Positions 23,190 to 33,659 of a stretch of 64,000 nt of DNA are shown here, piece after piece; the first letter of the stretch is position 1; each line of letters begins with the position of its first letter. The notes under the pieces were generated by a model that was not told where the DNA came from, made no database searches, and worked only from the letters and a program-made list of their open reading frames with translations. This DNA comes from Microstegium vimineum (Eukaryota > Streptophyta > Magnoliopsida > Poales > Poaceae), in the NCBI GenBank assembly GCA_022036555.1, contig CM039121.1, positions 45,285,847 through 45,349,846 of the forward strand, read 5' to 3'. The position numbers and the translations under genes are program-made.

Positions 23190-23191
23190 CT

Positions 23192-24958
23192 TGAAAGATC
23201 CTAGATGGCTAGAGGGGGGGGGGTGAATAGCCTAATAAAAATTCTACAAATCACTAGAACAAAAGGTTAGATAACACTTAAGCGAAGCTTTTTGCTCTAG
23301 CTCTACTTGGGGTGCAAATCCACCTATCCGATGCAATTCTAGTTAGCTAAGTGTTTCACAAACAATAGCAGGAACCTAAAGCACTTAGCACAAGCTAGCA
23401 AGAACAACTAACACAAGAACTAACTAGCAAGCGAACAAGGCAAGATATGAAAGAATATAAATGCAAGAGAGGAGGTGATTGATATAGCGATGCCTTGTGT
23501 AGAGGATGTATCAATGAAGAGCCAATCACAATATGAATACCAAGAGTAGCCGGGAGACAAGATGAACACAAATGATTTTTCTCCTGAGGTTCACTTGGTT
23601 GCCACCAAGCTAGTCCCCGTTGTGTCGACTACTCAAATGGTGTTTCGGTGGCTAATTGACAATTCACAAGGCAAGCCCACTACCCGGGCGCCACAAGAAA
23701 CCACCCAAATGAGAGTAACTCAATGACACGAGAAATTTACGAGAGTTACCCTTTAGCGCTCCGCCGAGGTGGGTACAAGCCCTCTCACAATCACCGGGAT
23801 CAACCACGAACAATCACCAACTCGTGTTGAATCCTCCTTTTTGCTCCAAGCCGTCTAGGTGTTGGCAAACACCAAGAATAACAAGAAATCCGCAGCAAGA
23901 ACGGTCACCAAGTGCTTCTAGATGCAAATCACTAAGCAATGCACTTGAATGCACTCTATCTCTTTTGGATTGAGCAAAGAATCAAAGAGATGAGTGGAGA
24001 GGGAGGTGCTCAGCTTTAGAGGGTCTCAAGGTGTTCAAATGAGCGAGAGAGACATTCCCCAAGCCGGTCAACACAAATTTATAGACCCCCTCAAAGTCTT
24101 CTAGCCGTTGCTCCTTTAAGTTGGCGACGGACGCTCGACACGGGGGCGACGGATGCTCCATCGTCAGCGTCCGACGCACTGTCAGAACTAGCCGTTGGGC
24201 TGCTGTGTGGGCGACGGACGCTCCGTGCCAGCGTCCGACGCAAGTCTTCGCTTCACTCGCTTGCAGAGCCCACTGGAAGCTCGACGGACGCTCCACTCGT
24301 TTTGCGACGGACGCTGCGCCTCAGCGTCCGGCGCCTGGTCTTCGCGTTGCTTCATTTGCATACCTCTCTGGAAGCCCGACAGACGATCCAGGCTGATCCA
24401 ACGGACAGCGTCCGTCGCGCCCTGAAACCCTTGGTCAACTCGACAGACGCTATGTCATGCTGACGCCAACGTCTGGCGCGTCGGACAGCGTCCGATGCCC
24501 TCTTCTCTTCTCTAAATCTTCCACCTTTGCTCTAAAGTTGCCAAGCACTAAGTATCCACTTTAGTGAGCAGACTTGGCATGTTTCACTTGTCTTTTAGCA
24601 TGGTGTATGTCGCTAGGTCCTAAATACACATGCAATATAGATAACACCTAGTAGCACTTGATAACCGCAATCACCACGTTTTTCCCTTCTTGATAGTACG
24701 ACTATCTATCCTAAAGGTGATCACACTCTCTATAGTGTCTTGATCACTAAACCAAAAATGACCCTATAATATACCTTTGCCTTGGGCCCATTTTGTTTTT
24801 CTCTTTCTTCTTTTCCCTAGTCATGGAGCACTTGATCTACCATGATCCTTCATCTAGCTCTACTTCTCAAGTTGGATTACCCTACCTTAATCATACACTT
24901 AGTACTAGGGTTAGTCCATGGATGTCATCAATTAACCAAAACCAAACTTGAGGTTTCA
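23192..24958 (-). repeat. 5' LTR of Copia element 1
   Basis: Plus-strand termini are TGAAAGATCC and GGTTTCA. It is a direct repeat of 15114-16947. It carries a G run of 10 near 23214 where the other LTR has 6. Confidence 0.95.
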
Positions 24959-25507
24959 ACCATGTACAACTTAGTTATAGATAAAGCATAACTAAGTTCA
25001 TGCTTGTTAAATCTATTATTTATCTATAACTAAGTTATACATGGTTCAATGAGTATAAATTTTTTACTATAATTTAAGATATAATAATTAGGTCACCATA
25101 AAAATTTAACCAAAATTGGACCATATAAGCTACGACTACAAATTATTCCAATCAATTACAAACAAAATTAGATTTTTCAACTAATGTAAAGCTACAACAA
25201 AAAAATTTATACTAAAACATACCATATTATATGTCCACTACGTAGATCTACTCATGTAGAGTCCAACAAAATTGAAATTTCTATTTTATGATTTACTATG
25301 ATTTTTAAAAAACTTAAGTAAAAATAAATAAAAATAAAAAAGGCAAAATCATTGTTACAGCAGCAAACCCACCATCCAAAACCGCGTGAGGGGGGTAATT
25401 TGATTGATTTAGAAAGTTCTTTGGGTAAAATATCTGGTTTTATAGTTAAGGGTGTGAAGTAGACCGCGCTAGATTGATGGGGAGGTTAAATAGACTTTTT
25501 TCCTTTA
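24959..25507 (+). repeat. Loop remnant and right arm of the long inverted-repeat element
   Basis: 24995-25507 is the inverse complement of the left arm 14632-15113. The loop segment 24961-25055 contains its own palindrome: catgtacaacttagttatag and ctataactaagttatacatg flank about 50 bp. The Copia element therefore landed in or beside the loop of a pre-existing foldback structure. Confidence 0.75.
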
Positions 25508-26990
25508 AAATCATCCTATGTAGAAGTTGCTCACCCCATAGTGATGCTTGACGGTTTGACACATCGATTTGCTCCGCTATCCAATTTCTAGGCATAGCTA
25601 TCCAGTATCATTCTCTCAATTTTAAATTATAAATTGTTCCAATTTTTTGAAGAGTCAAAAGTATCATGAAAAAATACACGAAAGAATCGCAAAGATCTAT
25701 GACATCAAATATGTGTACCATGAAAATATAATGATACTTATTTAGTACCATAAATATTATTCTTTAATTATATAAATTTAGTTAGATTTAAAATATTTTG
25801 ACTCTAATAAAAAGAAAGTTATAGGGGGTGTTTGAGATTGTTTCGCTCCATGTTTTTTAGTCAAATGGTGTCAGCTTCATGCACAGAGTTTTTAAAAAAT
25901 GTAGAGTTGTGATAGCATCCTTCATAAACTTTAGTTTTTTGTGAAGCTACTCCATGGAGGAGTTTGTAAAACAGAGTTAGTAATATTTTTTTAAAAATAT
26001 ATCTCTTTCTTTGATTGAAGCATCAATTGCAAGCCTAAAGAAGCAATACCGTAGCGGTGGCTGTGGTGCTATGAGTCACGTGCCTTGGCTTGAGCTGGAC
26101 CGGCCGGCTGGACCTAATCAGCACGTCACCTAGGGACCTTCCTGCCTTCGGCTCTCTTCCACTCGGATGACTAAAGTTTGTATCATATCAGCTGCTCAGA
26201 TATTAAAGGCCTAATTGATATAGTTTACAAGAGCTTTATTAACTATTGTGGGGGCTATTTTTTTTATCAAATACTTATTTGTAAAATAGAGTGAAGCTAA
26301 CTTTTTTTCTCCTTCCATAAAAAAAATGAGTTGAGATAATACTAAAAAAAAATTTATCCTAACTTCATCTTCCATAATATAGTTATTATTTCATTCATTG
26401 TTGTACATGTAAAGTTGTTTTGTTAAACACTTATTTTAAAATAGCTTAACTTGAAAAAAATACTGCTTATGAAACTATTTTATATAAAAAACTTAAATGA
26501 TACTGTGTCAAATATAGTGTAATTAGAAAAAAGAAAAGATAAGCTAATTATTATAGAACTAATTATAGAAGTAGTGAATAATACATAATTCATGAGACGA
26601 TGTATTAAGTCTAATTAATTCATCATTAAGATATATATTTATTGTAGCATAACATTATCTAATAATAGACTAATTAAATTTAATATATTCATCTCATAAA
26701 TTAATCTCAATTTGTATGATTATTAATAATTTCAAATTGACGTATAAACATCGGATATGATATCGATTAAACCTTAGCAGTACTCGGCTTTTGCGTGGGC
26801 ATGGGTGCCGCTGCCACCCGCCCCGACCCGTAGCGTCCGTTCCTCCCTTGCTTCCCGGTCGCCCCGACTTCCGTGCGTGTCGGTCTCTGGCGCGCGCGGC
26901 GTAGCGTCCGCATCCGACGGCCGGGCGGCGCCCGGCAGCGGGGCATCGACGGTCCTCGCCGGCGGTGCGACGCGACCATGATCCGTCAGT
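25508..26990. other. AT-rich intergenic DNA with transposon-like remnants
   Basis: No gene was recognised. Around 25824-26000 and 26210-26340 are AT-rich stretches starting with agggggtgtttgaga, of the type found at ends of small hAT-like elements. Around 26520-26760 is an AT-rich, partly palindromic tract (aagtctaattaattcatcat and agactaattaaatttaat) resembling a common grass MITE. Boundaries cannot be fixed by eye. Confidence 0.35.
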
Positions 26991-26999
26991 CAGCAGGTC

Positions 27000-28508
27000 A
27001 GAGAATATTCCTCGCCTTCCCTCTCGGCTCTCCCCCATCCTCCTCACACCACGGCACGGGACTCCCTCCCCTCCCCTCTTCCTCCTCTTCCTCGGCTGGA
27101 GAGGTGGTCACACCGAGCGTGGACCGGAGGCCAGGGATTCGGCCGCGCGCATGGCGCTGCCGCTCTGACCCTTAGCTGCTCCACCCACCCACCTACCCAC
27201 TCGGCCAGGCGCGCCCTCCCCTCCCCTCGCCTCCTCCTGTCGTGTGAGTGAAATCTTCCGCGCTTTCTCCTTCGTTTTCCTTTCTGTCTGTGTTGGTTTG
27301 GTCTGGTCTGCGCTCCGACGACCGTCCGTCCGGACACACGACCGATCCCGCTTCCCGGCACCTGGGGGCGTCATTTCATGCCCTCGATCTGGGTCGCCCG
27401 GGCTCTGATTTCGAGCTCGGAATTGGCGCCTGCATGCGCAGCTGAATGTGTGATTTGGCACCGTACTCTGCTCGCAAATTCGTGGTGGGATTACGTCTTA
27501 GCCGCAGCGCCGGCGATGATCAGGGAATGTGATGGGATGGTCGGTACGGTTGGGTTGGTCGATGTCCGTGTGATTGATCTGCTGTGCTTAGTCTTGCTCG
27601 GTGTTTTGTTCCTCTGGGACGTTGAGGGTTGCCTCCAGGAGCTACTATACATATGGGTTAAAGTTGATTGCATGCTTGGGATTAGGAAGTTAGCTTGTGG
27701 TTGTAGAGCAGAGGATATTCTACAGCATTGCACGGTGGTGGCGTTGTGTTGGGTGATTAACGGTAGCTACTGACTAAAAATCGAGGGTACCGACCAAATG
27801 GTTGGTGATGATTGCTACGTACTTCATAGAGGGAGAGGCGGAGTTGCCAAGGTGGGTTGACCTAGCATTGAATATGTGCTTGGTTGTCGAAACGATGGTG
27901 TTGTTCACCAAGCACATTATGTATTTGCATTTCATACTTACTCCTCCTACATCTGCCTTGCATTGTGCCTACTTCCACTGTTGAAATTCCACTGTCTGCC
28001 GTGCTCCTTCTCTGAAACGATGTGCAACCTTTTGGTAAACACTGCAATTATGTTTGACTGCGTGTTGGTCGTTTGATCAAACATGTACCGTTTTAATTCA
28101 TTGGTGCTACCAACTGTAGTATCTGATCTGATTACGATGGTATGGGCATCATAGCTTTATGGTACACATTGCAATATTGGTTTAGGTCCTAAATAGTCTC
28201 ACTAGGCTAGAGTATAAGTGTAATGTTCATTCAGAATAAAAAATGAGGACATAGTATTTGGCGTGCCCTTGAGGTGGATGTGCTCTCAAGTCTCAACTGA
28301 GAAGCTTCAATTATTGTAGTGTAGTTGTTGACCTGTAGTTTGTGGACTCTCTAGATAACTGTAACCACACTGCTATATGATCATACATCTAGTCTTTGAC
28401 TTCAATTCTACAAGTTCTTTGGTCTTCTGCATTTGTAATTCTTCAAACTGTTATGTTTTAATCGTTGCTTATATACTAAATTATTTTCTTTCGTTTCCTT
28501 ACTAGAAA
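27000..28508 (+). promoter_or_regulatory. MAP kinase 5' UTR region with a leader intron
   Basis: 26780-27430 is CpG-rich, as at grass promoters. A donor GTGAGTG at 27243 and an acceptor (tttccttactag) ending at 28505, three bases before the ATG, suggest a ~1.26-kb intron in the 5' leader. ORFs inside this stretch (for example 27378-27773) lack family resemblance. The transcription start is not determinable. Confidence 0.55.
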
Positions 28509-30923
28509 ATGGCGATGATGGTGGATCCTCCGAATGGAATCGGAAGCCAAGGAAAGCATTACTACACTATGTGGCAGACCTTATTTGAGATAGACACCAA
28601 ATATGTGCCGATCAAGCCCATTGGACGAGGAGCTTATGGGATAGTTTGTTCATCCATCAACCGTGAAACAAACGAGAAAGTAGCAATAAAGAAGATACAC
28701 AATGTTTTTGACAACCGTGTGGATGCGCTACGGACCTTGCGGGAGCTGAAACTTCTTCGCCATCTCCGCCATGAGAATGTCATTGCTTTGAAGGACATAA
28801 TGATGCCAATACACAGGAGGAGCTTTAAGGATGTTTACTTGGTCTACGAGCTCATGGATACTGATTTGCACCAGATAATCAAATCGCCTCAGGGCCTTTC
28901 CAATGACCACTGCCAGTATTTTCTTTTTCAGGTAATACTTGGATCATTCTTCTCTATTCTGAATGTGCTCTTTCATATCTATGTTGTTCAACAAATAGAA
29001 CTGAGATTATGTGTGTTGTAATGCTCTTTAGCTATTAGCTACCTAAATAAGTGTTGTTGTGTGGTGCACACTATACCTCCACTGCAGCAGAGGAGTATTA
29101 TTAGCCTTGGTACGAATTTGAAGTTGACTTGTTGGACTGATGATCCAATCTGGGTGTCAATTTAGTCATAATATCAAAATCAATCTAGGCACTGTTGCAT
29201 TGGTCTCTTCTGAACATATATTTTTTTGGTAAGGTTTTCACACAAAATTGTTATAGATAATACTTGTTCACAGAATATTATTACATCATGAGATCCTGAT
29301 AGAATGTGAAGGACAATATGAAATAGTTGCATTCAGAAGAGCATAATGTCTAGTGATATTCTGGTTAGTTTCACAAAAATCCTTGCACTTAATTTATTGG
29401 CCAGTTATTTTCTCTTCTGAAGCTCAGATTGCTCTTTAAATATATAGACAACTTTGAATTTAATGTTGTGGAGGTATTTAAGCCTTTCTATTTCTTTCGG
29501 GCCTAAAAGGAGAATCCTACCTTGTGGGTTATATTTTTGTTCATAGAACAGTCCAAATCTGATATGCACCCTCTTTTTTTTATGCAAGTCCAAATCAGCA
29601 AGCAGTTGAGCATGCTGCACATGTTAGTAGCTGTCACCATGTTTCCTCTTTGACAAGTTTTAAATTCTCAAGTTTGATTTTATCTGCTTATGTTGTCACA
29701 TGCAGACAAACCACAGTCATTCTCTCATTGGCTTATCAAATATACAATTATACATTATTGCCCACATGCTTTATGCAGCCTAACACCCTCCCTTTAGATG
29801 TTTACATATTACAGCTTATTTTACTGACTTGCTCGAGCCAGATCTCCCACTCCAAATGATATGTTGAGTAAGACAACTTGCACCTTATTTGATCAGACTT
29901 CCTGTTCCAAACAAAACAACAGCTTTTATTGAAAAATGGGATCATCTGGTAAAGCTAGCAGTTCTTTCAGCCAGCTTGCATATTTACAAAGAGTCCATCC
30001 AATAGTTACTAAGTAGTTCTGCTGTTCTGCATAGGGCTTAAGAATCTATCCAGTAGTTAGTAAGTAGTTCTGCATGAAACTATGAAAAGTAGAGCTTATC
30101 CACTACATGTCTACATGAAGTAAGGACCAGGTTGATTTCGATAACCTTTGTATTTTTTTGTCATTCCATCTTGATATTTGCTATCTACGTTGTCGCTAAT
30201 AATCTGACGCACTGCTCTTTTTCTCCATTGTAGTTGCTCCGAGGACTGAAATATCTCCATTCAGCAGAAATACTCCACAGAGACCTAAAACCTGGAAACC
30301 TGCTGGTTAATGCAAACTGTGATCTGAAGATATGTGATTTTGGTCTTGCACGTACCAACAGTAGTAAAGGTCAGTTTATGACTGAATATGTCGTCACCCG
30401 CTGGTACAGAGCTCCTGAGCTGCTCCTCTGCTGTGACAACTATGGCACATCCATAGACGTTTGGTCTGTTGGGTGCATATTTGCTGAGCTCCTTGGCCGC
30501 AAGCCAATATTTCCAGGAACTGAATGCCTCAATCAGCTCAAGCTCATAGTGAACGTTCTCGGCACCATGAGTGAGGCTGACCTAGAGTTCATCGACAACC
30601 CGAAAGCTCGGAGATACATTAAGTCCCTTCCCTACACTCCTGGTGTTTCCCTCGCAAGTATGTATCCACATGCGCACCCTCTTGCCATTGATCTATTGCA
30701 GAAGATGCTCATCTTCGACCCCACCAAAAGGATTAGTGTCACCGAGGCTCTCGAGCACCCTTACATGTCCCCTCTGTATGATCCAAGTGCAAATCCCCCA
30801 GCCCAAGTGCCCATCGATCTCGACATAGACGAAAATATCAGCTCAGAGATGATCAGGGAAATGATGTGGCAGGAGATGCTTCACTACCACCCTGAAGTTG
30901 TCACAGCAATAAACATGTCATGA
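28509..30923 (+). CDS. Group C mitogen-activated protein kinase (two exons, 370 aa)
   Basis: This serine/threonine MAP kinase acts downstream of MAPK kinases in plant signalling. Exons are 28509-28931 and 30234-30923, joined in phase 0 over a 1302-bp intron (FLFQ / LLRGLKYLHS). Motifs: glycine loop GRGAYG at 39-44, ATP-binding Lys 61 (VAIKK), catalytic HRD (156-158), DFG (176-178), activation loop TEY (191-193) and RWYRAPELLL. The TEY loop, the short C-terminus without an extension, and the two-exon structure fit group C (Arabidopsis MPK1/2/7/14). It is very close to the rice group C kinases as recalled. All catalytic residues are intact and there is no break. The exact rice numbering (MPK7 or MPK14) was not decided. 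Confidence 0.95.
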
Positions 30924-31250
30924 GATCCCACTGCCCCCGGGACATCGGCAGGCTCACCTTTGTTTTTTCTCTTTGATAAAAGTATACTGCCATTAGCCGA
31001 TTATGGCGCCTAGCTGTTGTAGTACCCTTAATGCCTGCTTGGAACCAATTACGGCACCTAGCTGTTGTAGTACCCTTAATGTCTGCTTGGATACTTCCGC
31101 TTGTGTAAATATGCGCCCAATAAGAGCGGCGTATGCATATGGATATATGTTATCACTATGAACCATTACTTGTTGTATGTACTGTATATCTGTCGACTCT
31201 TGTGATGTTGTATGAGTTCATGAATCTCTAAGCTCTGTTAAAGTAAAATC
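30924..31250 (+). other. MAP kinase 3' UTR with a 48-bp tandem duplication
   Basis: Directly after the stop, 31000-31047 and 31048-31095 are near-identical 48-bp copies (att[a/t][c/t]ggc.cctagctgttgtag). An AATAAG-type poly(A) signal candidate is near 31119. UTR extent is inferred. Confidence 0.6.
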
Positions 31251-32330
31251 CCATACATGTTCTGTTCTTTTGTTAAACACTGTTTTCTCCAGGCGATATA
31301 TCGCGTTTCTGCTGAATGCACACCTTGAGAAACAACTGAAAGCTTAACTGGCTCATCAACTCTCTGTACCATTTTCGACCAGTTGATCAGCTCTGCAGAG
31401 CAGCAGCAAACATATGCAGGCGTCTCTGCTCCTTCCCTGTAGCATTAGGAGGCTGTGGAGGATCAACCAATTGCCATCTGACCAATTTCATCTGTGCTGT
31501 CCATGCCGTTGGTTGGAATTTTACCTAGATGTCTGGATAACTGAGCTGAGCAGGTCTGTGCCTCTGCCAAATCATTTCGCTCTTTTGTCTGATGCACTGC
31601 AAGTAAAAAAAGGTACCATCTGAAATATCTGATATCTTGAATCCCAGCTTCAGCCAACTACGTGTTGGTTTATTTACTTTTTCTAATTCTTACTTGATGC
31701 GCGCCTTGTGAAATACATTTTTAATCGCAAAGTTTCCAGGTGATGATGAAGTTTTAAGGAGACCTGTAGTGTTTTTCTCTTTTCATTTTGTATTTTGGTA
31801 GCGACTGCAGTACAGGTTTCGTATAGTTGGATGCCTGCAGCTGCAGACAGCAGATAGTTTACATCTCCAAGGCATTGACAAGTGTAATGCATGAACAGAA
31901 GATGCTGTCAACTGCTACTTGTTACACAATAATCCATGCTAATTTCTAGTCGTTTTTCTTCGCAATGGATGTTACAGAGCAATGTGATATTCAGTCGGTA
32001 ATTTTGGAGCAGTAAAAGCAAAACAAAACCCATCATCTGAGCTGCTTGCTATATGACTGTATATTCTTCTAACATCACTTTATTTCCTTCCTTTACCTCA
32101 CATTGTAAACCTGAGACAAACTATCTGACCACCATGCCATGACAATCCACTCTAAGGCCTCCTATCCTCTTCTCTCATCTCCTCTCCAGAGCAAAACTCC
32201 GAGAAAACAAAACAAAAACGGGGTAAAATTCTCACTCACATCTCTTAGCTAATGAGGAACTAAAAGGCCAAAAAAGCTGCTGAAAAAAGAAAGAAAGAGA
32301 AAAGGCTAGCAAGGATCACTGTCTGTCTAG
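31251..32330. other. Intergenic region; distal part probably 3' UTR of the CCT gene
   Basis: No conserved coding sequence was seen in either strand. The stretch just below 32331 would be the 3' UTR of the minus-strand CCT gene. Short ORFs here have no recognisable family. Confidence 0.4.
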
Positions 32331-32714
32331 CTAGCTCTCTTCCTCCAGGGCTTGCTGAAGAAGAGATGGGCTCCTAACAAACCTCCCCTGCAAGAACCAG
32401 AACACAGACATGTCAGCACTTGAGAAACTTTTGCTATGATGAACTGCATCATCAGGTTGAAAACATGGTATTTTTTTGTGTGATTGAACAGTGAGTTTTT
32501 GCCTTACGAACAGGATCTTTTATGCTTTCTAATCAGTTCAAGTGCTTGCCTTCATCCGAGGCCGGCAGTCGGCGTTCACCTTGCGCACTTGGTACCGGAT
32601 CTTCTTGGAGAAGAGCCGGGTGCGCCTCTTCTCCTTGTACCGCAGCACACTGGCTTCCCTGATGCCGCCGCCAGCTCCATTCTCCGGAAACAGGTCCATG
32701 TCTGCAAGCTTAGC
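32331..32714 (-). CDS. CCT-domain protein, last two exons (5' part not found)
   Basis: Exon 32714-32550 encodes an acidic lead (DMDLFPENG) and then most of a CCT domain: REASVLRYKEKRRTRLFSKK followed by IRYQVRKVNADCRPRMK. Exon 32387-32331 completes it with GRFVRSPSLLQQALEEES and a TAG stop. The CCT domain is a nuclear localisation and DNA/NF-Y interaction module of plant transcription regulators. No B-box or receiver domain was seen, and the sequence most resembles the CIA2-like or CMF class as recalled. The intron (32549-32388) uses a GC donor. The acceptor at 32717 implies an upstream exon, but up to the divergent gene at 33660 I see no convincing one, so this may be a gene fragment. Confidence 0.75.
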
Positions 32715-33659
32715 CTGCAACAAGGGTCAATGGAATGATCATCAGCAAGACTGTAGCGGTTGCGCATCAAAATATTTGTGTTGTTCTTTGCATCTTGTGA
32801 GCGACTACACCGCCGCCTGAAAGAGATTTTTTCTGACAGAGGCAATGAAAGAGATTTGACAGCCGACCAGGACGTGGCCGCGCTCGCCGACGTGAGCTAC
32901 GAACTCGGTCAGCCCCGGCGGCGACCCGTCGATTTTCGTTATGGATGGCGGATGGCCTGTATGTGTTCTTGGCGGCGCGCGTATGACGGTGAGCTCACTG
33001 GTGGCAACGGGATGGTGGAGGCCATGCTTGCAGCAGAGCTGCTGAGCAGTGCACGCTCGTATGCTTACAGACATCTCGATTATCTCGCCTTCCCACCCGA
33101 GCTAGCTAGGAGGCAGCCTTGCCCGCCTGCAGGGCCGGAGGGGCAAGCACGCCGGACGCCGCGCTCGCTCGCACGGCACCAGCACTCACGCCGCCACGCG
33201 TCCAGTCACAGCCTGCGCACGCTTACCGAGGCCGTCGTCGTCCTTGTAAAGGCAGGCCGGGCCGCAGGGCTGGCCGGCGCGGCCCAGCCAATCCGAGCTC
33301 ACGCCTCACGAGACGACTCATTGGAGGTCCACGTTGCCTCATGACACGGTTTCCTTTATTAATATTTTTTTTTCAAGAATAAATTTGAGATGAATTGAGT
33401 ACGTATTAAACTTTGTTGGCGTTCCAAGTGAGTTGGCACCGTCGTGGTTGCGGGGCCAGAAGCGGCCCACGACCCTCCACAACATGCAATATGCTCCGGG
33501 TCTTGCAGGTGCCAACGCTGCTATATCGTTTCGGAGCATTGAGTTGGGCCTGAGCCTGCTATCCGGCCTCCCAATTGCCTACGCCCGCAAGAGAGGTCGG
33601 TCGGCGCAGGCGAAGAATTCAATCGATCCGCGGGGTGAGAAATTCGATCGGTGTCGGCG
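32715..33659. other. GC-rich region between CCT exons and DUF6598 gene
   Basis: It should contain the missing 5' exons of the CCT gene, the promoter of the plus-strand gene, or both. Minus-strand ORF 32805-33074 is open but matches nothing I recognise. No call is made. Confidence 0.3.

Larger units (their letters stand above)
15114..24958 (-). mobile_element. Ty1/Copia LTR retrotransposon, SIRE-like, full length but decayed
   Basis: Two LTRs (15114-16947 and 23192-24958) flank gag, protease, integrase, reverse transcriptase and RNase H in Copia order on the minus strand. The primer-binding site (TGGTATCGGAGTC, initiator Met tRNA type) follows the 5' LTR, and a polypurine tract precedes the 3' LTR. 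Flanks ACAAT (15109-15113) and ACCAT (24959-24963) look like a 5-bp target duplication with one mutation. The large gag, the long noncoding stretch between pol and the 3' LTR, and extra GGGGGAG tracts within it fit the SIRE/Maximus lineage, which is an inference. The coding frame has several stop codons but no frameshift. Confidence 0.93.

Noticed and set aside
27378..27773. 131-codon ORF before the MAP kinase
   Set aside because: It lies in the presumed 5' leader intron and has no family resemblance.
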